A stretch of DNA of 64,000 nt from Amphiduros pacificus (Eukaryota > Annelida > Polychaeta > Phyllodocida > Hesionidae), in assembly GCA_949316495.1 (NCBI GenBank), contig OX439012.1:22726666-22790665 (forward strand), in the 5' to 3' direction. A model generated the notes under the pieces. It saw only the letters and a program-made list of their open reading frames with translations, was not told where the DNA came from and did no database searches. Made by a program: the position numbers and the translations under genes. This document shows positions 39,318-52,350 of the stretch, in pieces (the stretch's first letter is position 1; every line of letters starts with the position of its first letter).

Positions 39318-39900
39318 CTATTTGATGGACATTCTCTGGGGGCCACAAGTATTGTTCAGGGAGCATGCATTGTGACTACACAGCCCAGGGAGCATTAAAT
39401 GCAGCTGACATGATTGACTTCTTATCGCGCCGACCAGAGGCGACCTGGGCTTGCTCAGAATCGCCATGGAAGCGTTCCAAAATGCTGATTCCTCTATAAA
39501 GGAAAACGGAATGCCTATCGATAGAAAGGACATTGGATAAGCGGATGGAAGATTCGCCTGAAAAGGGCGACTGATGGGTCTATTCAGGTCCAGCTTGCAT
39601 CCTTGTGGGACACTTGTCGTTTTGATCATTCCTTTTTCTAATTTCTTCAGGCCATCGATCAACATGGATATCATAATATTTATGTATGGAAAGCTCATCA
39701 AAACTATTTTTCTTCTGAGTGATGTATGGGGTATTGAAGAGGGAAGAATTTTGATGGGCCTCTTCTGTAGCACATCTCTGATGTCTCCATGGTATCTGGG
39801 GGGGTTAAACTGTCAGCAGTCTGGGGGAAGGAATGGCTTCCTTAAGACCATCGTTAATACCACTGGTCGCCTCTTAACATTGCAATATCTACCATAGGCT
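39318..39900 (-). other. Unassigned 151-codon open frame
   Basis: The longest non-repetitive open frame in the window runs on the minus strand at 39318-39773, and a 107-codon frame overlaps it on the plus strand (39574-39897). The sequence is moderately GC-rich. The predicted product has no signal peptide, no convincing membrane segment and no known motif. It may be chance, or a remnant of a gene or repeat. I do not call a gene. Confidence 0.2.
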
Positions 39901-42036
39901 TACACTGTTCTGCCGTAACACATGTGGGTTCCTGTATAGAAAAGACACATATCACTCATATTATTAAATTATCACAAAATAACTAAACATATTTACACGA
40001 AACGAATAAACAAGCACCAAAGAAAAGATACACTTTTTTTGTTCTCTCAGTACTTATGTAGCACTTAGATGTTATGTGTATCATAATATAACACCTATGA
40101 ATGCCTCTTTTAGACCACGTTGACAGGAACAGTAAAGGTAAAGGCAATATCAGTTCACAAGAGAGTCCATTAAGTAAGGTACTTACAGGCTGTATTTTTA
40201 TTCCTGGGGCTCTTGTGGGACCGATCTCGCCCACGCCACCAATCTGTTTACCTTGTCAACCTCAGCTTTCTATTTTTACTATCAGGTGCCCCCCACGAAG
40301 AATGGCGCCTAGATGCATTCTGTTGATGAAAGAATCACGGTGCTAATAGTTCTTTCATTGATAAAGATGTGTCTTATGGAATAATAATTCATTATCAGCA
40401 TAAGCCTTTGTCATTACTTGTACTAGCTTTCATTGATCTCTAGGTCTAATGTTGGTTATGTTTCATAGAACACGATTTGTATTCTTACACCAGTCACGAG
40501 TTTAAGATTCGGAAAAAAACTTGATATTCAATAATATACTGTTAAGTTACAAATAACCTTAATTATTTAATCATTATTTAACATTTGTAAAGACTTCAAT
40601 TGGAGCTTAAGTAGGCTTTTTTGTTATGGTCTGATATTTAGCATGACAGATCTAAGAGTAGATACATAAAACTTGATATATGAATATATGACCTACAGAT
40701 AACTCTGGTTTAGAGTGACGAAGTATTCAGTCACAGAATGACAATAATAAGACCATTTGTTTTTAAAAAGGCAAGGAATCGATATGCAGTTTACCTTCTT
40801 GCTCATTAGGAGATAAAACCTTCAGTGTTACATTCAACTGAACTTGATGATCCTACAGTCCCGTTTAAAATCTTTATCACATTCTCCATTGAAAATGATG
40901 GCACAGTTTAGCGAGAAAACACGTGGTCCATAAAAAAACAATTGTCAGAAATGATATTATGTATGAAACTAATATAAAATTTCTTGAGAATAAGAATATG
41001 ATTAAAATGCATATTTTGGAAGTGGCTGAGTATGAAACAAACCTCAAAATCTCGTATTCAAATCTGACTTAAGGTGAATATTTTGGAAGTGACTGTGTGA
41101 GTCATTGAGTACAAGTGCTCAGCAGGAACGAGCTTTGTGCCTCAATGCCAAGAGTAGATAGCACCCTTACCCAGCACACGTCCACGACTTAAATAACCCA
41201 CAGAGCTGCTCATAATGGCCCCTAATATCAATTATTCAAGATAGGATAACTAACTTTTGTGTAATGTTATGTTTTATCCATTACTACAGCAAGTCCAACC
41301 ACTATAATAATTAAATCTGCGCTCTCAATGTTAGACTATTTGACACTGATTAATGGGCTTAAAGTTTAACAAATCTAGATTGAATAAGCAATATTTTAAA
41401 AGTAGCTTTTTCTGTTTGACCGACTGTATCTGAAAGTGCCTGTAATTTCTGAACAAAATTATAGTAATTAAAGCTCTTATTTCAGAACAAATCATTAGAA
41501 AATCAATGATAAACTTTTTAAAACACATGCGCTATGTTACTGATAATACATAATTGCATCGCAGACAATACATGGTTTTAGTTCTGGAAATGTTCATTAT
41601 CGTTTTCAGTACAACTCTTTTGCCATAGAAGCAGGTCTGAGTAATTAGAATGCAGAATGATTTCATTTCCTGGAAGCACATATCAATATATATCATCCAG
41701 TTTGTCATTTCAGGAGAAAATATCAATATTAAATGTGTTATATTTGTCTCATTCGAAACGGTCATCATGAATATTTTGACTAGTATTAATATATTGAGAG
41801 AATGAACTAAAAATAGATACAAACAACATCTCCCAAGCTGTGTTTCTCTTTTACTATTAGACCCAGCAGCTTAATGTCCTGTTGTAACGAAGGTAAACGT
41901 GAGCTTGTGTACTGGGAACTGCCTGCCACCAGACAACACAAGGACAGCCCTGTGAGTCTGGAGACCCCACTGTGTGCAGCCAAACAGGCGATCAGCTGCA
42001 TGAAAACATACTACAACACACATAACGTGCAGTGCA
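39901..42036. other. Non-coding stretch, nothing recognised
   Basis: AT-rich unique sequence. Short frames carry no domain. Confidence 0.45.
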
Positions 42037-42187
42037 TCTCTCTCTCTCTCTCTCTGTCTCTGTCTCTCTCTCTGTCTCTCTCTGTCTCTCTCTGTCTCTC
42101 TCTGTCTCTCTCTGTCTCTCTCTCTCTGTCTCTCTCTCTGTCTCTCTCTGTCTCTCTCTCTCTCTCTCTCTGTCTCTCTCCCTCTGC
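42037..42187. repeat. (TC)n microsatellite with G interruptions, about 150 bp
   Basis: CTCTCTCTGTCTCTCTCTGT-type repeat. The long frames on both strands are repeat artefacts. The strand bias (all pyrimidine except G) could favour triplex DNA. Confidence 0.98.
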
Positions 42188-42200
42188 AGGTTGTTTGTGT

Positions 42201-42202
<2 letters not shown>

Positions 42203-42270
<68 letters not shown>
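42203..42270. repeat. (TA)n microsatellite, about 68 bp
   Basis: A TA run 15 bp after the TC array, joined by GCAGGTTGTTTGTGTTG. Confidence 0.98.
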
Positions 42271-42271
<1 letters not shown>

Positions 42272-43079
42272 GCTTTTATCAAATGTACCCATACACATAA
42301 TAAATGATAAACAAGTCAATATATTACAGACAGAACATACACCGTACAAATATGATTTGCACTGGATATAAGCAGGCGTTAGAAGCCAATATGTCATAAT
42401 AAAAGCTTTGATACCGGAGGAGACACTGTATGGCAGCCAAGATATTTTTTATTTTTGTATTTAGTGCACTTCCTTACCTGTGTATGAATCAACTTAATAT
42501 CAAAGCCTTTCACCAGATGACGCCCGTATTCCCCGCAATAGTGGCATTTTGTCAAATGCTTAAGTGCGCGATTTAATTTTGTTTTGAAACCCTCAATAGT
42601 GTTTGATTTCATGTCAAGTACTCTCAACAATATTTACACCGTTTGACAGTAATGTTTTAGTCAGAAAACAAGTATTGTTGATGTCAAAGGATGATTAATC
42701 ATATTGTCTCTGAACTTGGAGATGGAAATGTGAAAACTATAAGATTTACAAGTTTATTTTTCAAAGCTCTCTCTCTTTATGCATTTGATTTGTATCCTAC
42801 AGTTTGACACCAGGTTAAAATGTCTTCAATGTATTCTCTATTGATTGCATACATCTAACAGCATCCAATTTTCACACCTGATTGCCTTTTAAACTTTTAT
42901 AATTGCAATGTCTTGAATAATTCATTTAACATTTTTTGTAACATTGCACAAGGAAACATATGTAAAGTATTAATGCAGCCAACAAATGGAGATAAGCTAT
43001 GAAACGTTTGATATAGTCATGGTCAATATTAAAGAAAGGCACTTTAGGATGGACCATTGCTCATTCGGTGTTGGCATTT
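42271..43079. other. Non-coding stretch, nothing recognised
   Basis: AT-rich unique sequence. Confidence 0.45.
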
Positions 43080-43250
43080 TGTGTCAGGGCTTAAAGAAAT
43101 GTTGATGCAATCTTTGACCAAATGTCGGCCATCTTGGTTTTGGTGCTTTTGTTGCTTGGTTACAGGTATCACAAATGATTTTTTTCACGGTAATACAATA
43201 GGTGCGAATGCATTTGCCGCTCTACTTCTATTCAATTCCGAACTCAGCTA
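43080..43250 (+). repeat. Dispersed family 'NGTTAGGCCC', copy E
   Basis: Same orientation as copy A. It starts near TGTGTCAGGGCTTAAAGAAA, where the outer GTTAGGCCC block is decayed. It carries TGTCGGCCATCTTGGTTTTG, then TTACAGGTATCACAAATGAT and CACGGTAATACAATAGGTGC, all in the same order as copy A. It ends near 43250. Confidence 0.7.
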
Positions 43251-44237
43251 TACTACTGGTATATTTTGAAGAAAAATAACAGGTCTTGTTCGGAGTAAAA
43301 CGAAAATTACTTAGACGCTTCAGGACATATTCAGGGAACTAAGAATGAGTTGGTAAATAAAATGTGCTCTCATCTCTAGGGAAAATGGGAAAAAAGACAA
43401 TTCATTTTGATAAAGTGGGGGAAAAATAGGGAATATGTCTTCCTCTTACATCCCCCCCCAGAAAATGACCATTGACTGGTCCATCTGGAATTATTTTGGA
43501 TCAGCTCATATATTGCAGAGAAAAACAAAACCCGCTGCATCTATCTTCTGGAGATATTGATCAGAGAGTCAAATGTGAGTCCTCCTGGCTGAGAAGTGCA
43601 ATTTTTGTTCAATGTTTTTCATTGCCTTTTCTGGTCTCATGAATTGTAATTGATTATGCTGTCAAAGCCAAGCAACAATCTGCCACCTTTAATGGCCATA
43701 TGTCACATCAGGTGGCACAGTAAACGTGTTACCGTCATCTTTAAGCCTGTAACTTCTTACCTCAGTGCAGGTCTGCCGGAAATAAGACCTCTTTGCAATT
43801 ACAACAAATTGTATGTGTCCTGAGAAAAATAACTGCAATATTGGACAAGAAAAAGGTTACATTCCGTTGGAGATTATTTGCAAAGGTTTTATTTAACAGG
43901 TATTGCGACAAATAAATCTTAGAATTAAAAATGTTACTAAAGTTATGAAAAAACAGAATAAATTACCTTTATAATAAAGGTCAATATGTTCTGTAAACAA
44001 GAATGTCACATTGAGATTTTTTGTCATAAGGGTTTAGGGCTGGCGTTACTCTCCTTTGCATCGGATTCAGTATATAACACTCTTTATTGAAGAGGCCTAG
44101 TAAAGCTGGGTAGGCTGGCGTAAGTTTTTAAGATGTTTGGTATCAACATTACACTGGGGTAATTACTTTGGCCACTTTGGTACTTTGGCTGCATGGTCAA
44201 TAAAGGTAGATATATAAAGGTGAGTTGTCTCCCATTC
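43251..44237. other. Non-coding stretch
   Basis: No gene is supported. A CTCF-like core ACATCAGGTGGCAC lies at 43705-43718. Confidence 0.45.
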
Positions 44238-44412
44238 CAGCCAGTGCTCCATGACTGGTTAACAAAGGCCGTTTGTGTTATCATGTCTATGTGATAATGA
44301 AAAAGAAAATCACCATTTGCTCTTCAAAATGATTAGGGCATTGAGTCACGGTGACAGACCTCTATCTCAATCTGCCGAAACGGTGCTGAAAAGGTCGTTA
44401 GTACAAACAAAT
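44238..44412 (+). mobile_element. Mollusc-type SINE, body and tail
   Basis: CCAGCCAGTGCTCCATGACT then GGTTAACAAAGGCCGTTTGT and GTTATCATGTCTATGTGATA correspond, from memory, to the body of the lophotrochozoan SINE family (…CAGTGC…ACGACTGG…CAAAGGCCGTGGTATGTGC…). It continues GGGCATTGAGTCACGGTGAC and ends GGTGCTGAAAAGGTCGTTAG with a TACAAACAAATCAAAA tail. The head is missing. It lies immediately upstream of the 18-bp array. Confidence 0.65.
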
Positions 44413-44483
44413 CAAAATTAACATTGCATCACTGATCTTAAAGAGATTTTCAAAGTAAAAAAAAACTAGATAAACCAGAAACA

Positions 44484-44625
44484 AATGTCTGTCTGGACAT
44501 AGACACAATTGTCTAACTAGACACAATTGTCTGACTAGACACAGTTGTCTGACTAGACACAGTTGTCTGACTAGACACAATTGTCTGACTAGACACAATT
44601 GTCTGACTAGACACCTTTGTTTGTC
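44484..44625. repeat. 18-bp minisatellite, about 7.5 copies
   Basis: The unit is GTCTGACTAGACACAATT. It contains an inverted repeat, TGTCT-GACT-AGACA, so each unit could form a small hairpin. Copies alternate between CACAATT and CACAGTT. It is not a CRISPR array: there are no spacers and the context is eukaryotic. Confidence 0.95.
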
Positions 44626-45540
<915 letters not shown>

Positions 45541-46734
45541 ATATATTGCTGTGTGTTATATTTGAAGGCATAGTTTATCGTTCATGTTATTGAATCTGAA
45601 GCTTGGAGAGAGAAGCCTCCTGAAGCAGGCCTGTCCATTGGTCTTTCACCCTTGACATTTAGCCGGCTGCTGATGGCGGGGGCTTGAGGAGAACCTGTTG
45701 CCATCATGGCAGATTAGTTGAGATTATGACTCTAAGTCAGGCCACCTGCCTGGATGTCTATATCGCCCAGGATGACATGTATAATCACTCTAAATATACT
45801 TGGATAGCCTCTCTATTAGGCCTGCACAAGTAATGCTTGCCTTGCTGTCTCAGGAATAGTCACCTTGACAATATTGCATTTGTCTTGAAGGTCATGTTCT
45901 CAATGCAAAAAAGAAACTCATAAATATGCCAGCCAAAAGGAATCTTATGTTACAAAATAGTTTTTAGCCAAAAATGGACTGCACAGACAAAAACAACCTT
46001 TTTAATTTATTATGTGAAAACTTTTGGAAAGGTTCAATATTTCCACAGCAGAATAATAGCAGAATAACGATTACATCCAAAAATCATGATGCAAGTTTGA
46101 TATCATTTTGGTATTTATGTCAACTGCAAATGTCATATTGTTAAATATTGATCTTGGTATAATTCTTTTCATCACATTTATTAAACTAAAATTAACACTA
46201 CAGAGCAACCCGCCCATTTGAACAGTATTTGATAATTAAAAGTATATTTATGTCCATCTGTATCTATTACTGTTCGTGATTCATCTACAATTATTGATCA
46301 TTAAGAGAAATCTGCAGCTGAATGAATATATAAATTGCAATTGTTTGAAATTTATCTTCATGTAGGTCATTCAGGATTATTGCTGATAGAATGGTAGTTG
46401 CTAAAAAATATACATTTTGACTGGTCGACAAATCACTTTGACATACAGTGTGATGTTTAAGGACGATAAAGGATAACAGGTAACCTTTTCTCCCTTGGTA
46501 TAATGAGACTAGCTCTATGTTTGCAATCTTAATACCATTTGGACGGTTAATTTGGGTATTGATTTCAGGGATTATTTGCAGGTTGAAGACCATTGCTGAT
46601 AAAGTTAGTATTACTATATGAAAAAGGAAATATGCTTAATCGATTGTTTTTAAATAAGTATAATAAAGATCAGTGAAGATAAAATGGTATCATCAGGCCA
46701 ACATCAGGATATAGATCATCCATATAAATCATTC
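45541..46734. other. Non-coding stretch, nothing recognised
   Basis: AT-rich unique sequence. A 100-codon minus-strand frame at 46291-46593 has no recognisable domain. Confidence 0.45.
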
Positions 46735-48655
46735 ATGATGGAATAGAATGGAATGAAATTAATGGGATAAAGATTAATGATGATAAAATGGTATGCAATT
46801 AGCAGGATGGGGATTGTTGATGATAGAATGGAATGAAAATAATGGGATAAAGATTAATGATGATAAAATGGTATGAAATTAGCAGGATGGGATTTGTTGA
46901 TTATAGAATGGAATGAAATGAACAAGACGGGAATTTCTAAATATAGAATGGAATAAAATGAACAAGCCAGGGATTGTTGATGATAGAATGGAATGAAATT
47001 AGCAGGATAGGGACTGTTTATGATAGAATGGAATAAAATGAACAAGATGGGGATTGTTTATGATAGAATGGAATGAAATTAGCAGGATAGGGATTGTTTA
47101 TGATAGAATGGAATGAAATTAGCAGGATAGGGACTGTTTATGATAGAATGGAATGAAATGAACAAGATGGGGATTGTTGATGATAGAATGGAATGAAATG
47201 AACAAGACAGGGATTGTTGATGATAGAATGGAATGAAATGAACAAGCCATGGATTGTTTATGATAGAATGGAATGAAATGAACAAGATGGGGATTGTTGA
47301 TGATAGAATGGAATGAAATTAGCAGGATAGGACTGTTTATGATAGAATGGAATGAAATGAACAAGATGGGGATTGTTGATGATAGAATGGAATGAAATGA
47401 ACAAGCCATGGATTGTTTATGATAGAATGGAATGAAATGAACAAGATGGGGATTGTTGATGATAGAATGGAATGAAATTAGCAGGATAGGGACTGTTTAT
47501 GATAGAATGGAATGAAATGAACAAGATGGGGATTGTTGATGATAGAATGGAATGAAATGAACAAGCCAGGGATTGTTTATGATAGAATGGAATAAAATGA
47601 ACAAGATGGGGATTGTTTATGATAGAATGGAATGAAATTAGCAGGATAGGGATTGTTTATGATAGAATGGAATGAAATGAACAAGATGGGGATTGTTGAT
47701 GATAGAATGGAATGAAATGAACAAGACAGGGATTGTTGATGATAGAATGGAATGAAATTAGCATGATAAGGACTGTTTATGATAGAATGGAATGAAATGA
47801 ACAAGATGGGGATTGTTGATGATAGAATGGAATGAAATGAACAAGCCAGGGATTGTTTATGATAGAATTGAATGAAATTAGCAGGATAAGGATTGTTTAT
47901 GATAGAATGGAATGAAATTAGCAGGATAGGGACTGTTTATGATAGAATGGAATGAAATGAACAAGATGGGGATTGTTGATGATAGAATGGAATGAAATGA
48001 ACAAGACAGGGATTGTTGATGATAGAATGGAATGAAATGAACAAGCCATGGATTGTTTATGATAGAATGGAATGAAATGAACAAGATGGGGATTGTTGAT
48101 GATAGAATGGAATGAAATTAGCAGGATAGGGACTGTTTATGATAGAATGGAATGAAATGAACAAGATGGGGATTGTTGATGATAGAATGGAATGAAATGA
48201 ACAAGCCATGGATTGTTTATGATAGAATGGAATGAAATGAACAAGATGGGGATTGTTGATGATAGAATGGAATGAAATTAGCAGGATAGGGACTGTTTAT
48301 GATAGAATGGAATGAAATGAACAAGATGGGGATTGTTGATGATAGAATGGAATGAAATGAACAAGACAGGGAATGTTGATGATAGAATGGAATGAAATGA
48401 ACAAGATGGGGATTGTTGATGATAGAATGGAATGAAATGAACAAGCCAGGGATTGTTTATGATAGAATGGAATGAAATTAGCAGGATAAGGATTGTTGAT
48501 GATAGAAGGGGATGAAATTAGCAGGATAGGGATTGTTTATGATAGAATGGAATGAAATGAACGAGATGGGGATTGTTTATGATAGAATTGAATGAAATGA
48601 ACGAGATGGGGATTGTTGATGATATAATGGTATGAAATTAACAGGATAAAGACAA
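46735..48655. repeat. 40-bp minisatellite with higher-order structure, about 48 copies
   Basis: Every unit begins GATAGAATGGAATGAAAT and ends GTTKAT. Three middle variants recur: AGCAGGATAGGGACT, AACAAGATGGGGATT and AACAAGCCAKGGATT. They follow one another in a repeating order, often variant 1, 2, 3, giving 120-bp trimers and longer blocks. For example, the stretch at 47881-48100 resembles that at 47080-47300. Copies at the left edge (46735-46870) are degraded and carry AATGGGATAAAGATTAATGA. Minus-strand frames of 60-100 codons (FISFHSIINN…) come from the 120-bp trimers and are not convincing genes. Confidence 0.97.
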
Positions 48656-49236
48656 GATGATACTACGCTTGTCCGATGGACCCATGAATAAGATATCTAC
48701 CTTACAGATAGGATTATTAAAATGAGTGATGTTTTCACTCTATCTTTAAGAATGCTTTAGCCAGTAAACCATTGCCATTGAATGCCACTGATCATTTTCA
48801 TGGAGTCTCAATTGCAAAGTCAATCAATTATAGAAAGGGTGGAGGCTCCAATAGATTATAAATGATTTAAATGAACTGTCTGCCAAATTCATTATCAGAC
48901 TTGATATGAGAGAGTCTCACTTGTCTGGATGAACAATGTTACTTTGCAAGACTAATTATCTCTCCCCAATTTACATATCCTATCAAATATGGTGAATATC
49001 TAAATATAATATTTTCCATGAATTTATGAATTGATGTTCATTGTCTTTTTGTTGAATAATATTTGATAAATTTTGCATTCACCACTATTGCGAATTGATC
49101 AAATACGAGATGAAACTGTGAAACTGTCTGTCCCTCAGGCCTTGGCTCGCGGTTTTAGATATCTCTAACTTGTGCCAAACCTAGAGCAAGTGAGATTGAT
49201 AAAAATCCCAGTGTCTCACGTTCTATAAGCTCCGTG
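48656..49236. other. Unique spacer between two large arrays
   Basis: About 580 bp of non-repetitive AT-rich sequence separates the 40-bp and 21-bp arrays. No feature is recognised. Confidence 0.5.
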
Positions 49237-52200
49237 GTTATGGATATGCCATAGCAGACCGTGGATATGTCATAGCAGACCGTGGATATACCATAGCAGA
49301 CCGTGGATATGCCATAGCAGACCGTGGATATACCATAGCAGACCGCGGATATGTCATAGCAGACCGTGGATATGCCATAGTAGACCGTGGATATGCCATA
49401 GCAGACCGCGGATATACCATAGCAGACCGTGGATATGTCATAGCAGACCGTGGATATGTCATAGCAGACTGTGGATATGCCATAGCAGACTGTGGATATG
49501 CCATAGCAGACCGCGGATATGCCATAGCAGACCGTGGATATGCCATATCAGACCGTGGATATGCAAAAGCAGACCGAGGATATGCCATAGTAGACCGTGG
49601 ATATGCCATAGTAGACAGTGGATATGCCATATCAGACCGTGGATATGCCATAGCGGACCGCGGATATGCCATAGCGGACCGTGATTATGCCATAGCCGAC
49701 CGTGGATATGTCATAGCAGACCGTGGATATGTCATAGCAGACTGTAGATATGCCATAGCAGACCGCGGATATGTCATAGCAGACCATGGATATGCCATAG
49801 CAGACCGTGGATATACCATAGCAGACCGTGGATATGCCATATCAGACCGTGGATATGCCATAGCGGACCGCGGATATGCCATAGCGGACCGTGATTATGC
49901 CATAGCAGACTGTGGATATGCCATAGCAGACTGTGGATATGCCATAGCGGACCGTGGATATGCCATAGCAGACCGTGGATATGCCATAGCAGACCGTGGA
50001 TATGCCATAGCAGACTGTGGATATGCCATAGCAGACCGTGGATATACCATAACAGACCGTGGATATGCCATAGCAGACCGCGGATATGCCATAGCAGACC
50101 GTGGATATACCATAGCAGACCGTGGATATGTCATAGCAGACCGTGGATATGCCATATCAGACCGTGGATATGCCATAGCGGACCGCGGATATGCCATAGC
50201 GGACCGTGATTATGCCATAGCCGACCGTGGATATGTCATAGCAGACTGTGGATATGTCATAGCAGACTGTGGATATGTCATAGCAGACCGTGGATATGCC
50301 ATAGCAGACTGTGGATATGCCATAGCAGACCGTGGATATGTCATAGCAGACCGTGGATATGTCATAGCAGACTGTGGATATGTCATAGCGGACCATGGAT
50401 ATGCCATACAGACCGTGGATATGCCATAGCAGACTGTGGATATGCCATAGCAGACCGTGGATATGCCATAGCAGACTGTGGATATGTCATAGCAGACTGT
50501 GGATATGTCATAGCAGACCGTGGATATGTCATAGCGGACCGTGGATATGTCATAGCAGACCGTGGATATGCAATAGCAGACTGTGGAGATGTCATAGCAG
50601 ACTGTGGATATGTCATAGCGGACCGTGGATATGCCATAGCAGACCGTGGATATGCCATAGCAGACCGTGGATATGTCATAGCAGACCGTGGATATGCAAT
50701 AGCAGACCGTGGATATGTCATAGCAGACCGTGGATATGCAATAGCAGACTGTGGATATGTCATAGCAGACTGTGGATATGCCATAGCAGACCGTGGATAT
50801 GCAATAGCAGACCATGGATATGCCATAACAGACCGTGGATATGCCATAGCAGACCGTGGATATGCAATTGCAGACTGTGGATATGCCATAGCAGACCGTG
50901 GATATGCCATAGCAGACTGTGGATATGTCATAGCAGACTGTGGATATGTCATAGCAGACCGTGGATATGTCATAGCGGACTGTGGATATGCAATAGCAGA
51001 CCGTGGATATGCCATAGCAGACTGTGGATATGCAATAGCAGACCGTGGATATGTCATAGCAGACCGTGGATATGCAATAGCAGACCGTGGATATGTCATA
51101 GCAGACTGTGGATATGCCATAGCAGACCGTGGATATGCAATAGCAGACCGTGGATATGCCATAGCAGACCGTGGATATGGCATAGCAGACCGTGGATATG
51201 TCATAGCAGACCGTGGATATGCAATAGCAGACCGTGGATATGCCATAGCAGACTGTGGATATGCAATAGCAGACCGTGGATATGTCATAGCAGACCGTGG
51301 ATATGCAATAGCAGACCGTGGATATGCCATAGCAGACCGTGGATATGCAATAGCAGACCGTGGATATGCCATAGCAGACCGTGGATATGCCATAGCAGAC
51401 CGTGGATATGCAATAGCAGACTGTGGATATGCCATAGCAGACCGTGGATATGCCATAGCAGACTGTGGATATGTCATAGCAGACTGTGGATATGTCATAG
51501 CAGACCGCGGATATACCATAGCAGACCGTGGATATGCAATAGCAGACCGTGGATATGCCATAGCAGACTGTGGATATGCAATAGCAGACCGTGGATATGC
51601 CATAGCAGACCGTGGATATGCAATAGCAGACTGTGGATATGTCATAGCAGACTGTGGATATGCCATAGCAGACCGTGGATATGCCATAGCAGACCGTGGA
51701 TATGCAATAGCAGACTGTGGATATGCCATAGCAGACCGTGGATATGCCATAGCAGACTGTGGATATGTCATAGCAGACTGTGGATATGTCATAGCAGACC
51801 TTGGATATGTCATAGCGGACCGTGGATATGCCATAGCGGACCGTGGATATGCAATAGCAGACTGTGGATATGTCATAGCAGACTGTGGATATGTCATAGC
51901 GGACCGTGGATATGCCATAGCAGACCGTGGATATGCCATAGCAGACTGTGGATATGTCATAGCAGACTGTGGATATGTCATAGCAGACCGTGGATATGTC
52001 ATAGCGGACCATGGATATGCCATAGCAGACCGTGGATATGCAATAGCAGACTGTGGATATGTCATAGCAGACTGTGGATATGTCATAGCAGACCTTGGAT
52101 ATGTCATAGCGGACCGTGGATATGCCATAGCAGACCGTGGATATGCAATAGCAGACTGTGGATATTCCATAGCAGACCGTGGATATGCAATAGCAGACTG

Positions 52201-52350
52201 TGGATATGCCATAGCAGACCGTGGATATGCCATAGCAGACTGTGGATATGTCATAGCAGACTGTGGATATGTCATAGCAGACCGTGGATATGCCATAGCA
52301 GACCGTGGATATGCCATAGCAGACCGTGGATATGCCATAGCAGACCGTAC
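49237..52350. repeat. 21-bp minisatellite, about 148 copies
   Basis: The unit contains CATAGCAGACCGTGGATATG plus one more base. Common variants change ACCG to ACTG, GCC to GTC or GCA, and GCAGAC to GCGGAC. Because 21 is a multiple of three and the unit lacks stops in several frames, long open frames arise on both strands: minus 50383-52395 reads as the heptad MAYPRSA, minus 50210-52447 as YGISTVC, plus 50395-52419 as ICHSRPW. This multi-frame openness argues against real coding. Rare variants give higher-order spacing: GTGATTATGC at 49681, 49891 and 50206 (10 and 15 units apart), and ACCTTGG near 51800 and 52094 (14 units). It is the largest array in the window. Confidence 0.97.

Noticed and set aside
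40090-40346. A further SINE or exon at the GC-richer stretch with AGGTGCCCCCCACGAAGAAT
   Set aside because: Composition differs from the flanks, but I could not find pol III boxes, a second copy in the window or a splice-framed reading frame.
44484-44625. CRISPR array
   Set aside because: Units are contiguous with no spacers, and the window is eukaryotic.
46735-48655. Kinship of the GGAATGAAAT units with human satellite II/III (GGAAT)n
   Set aside because: The likeness is limited to one short motif inside a 40-bp unit and is best explained by chance.
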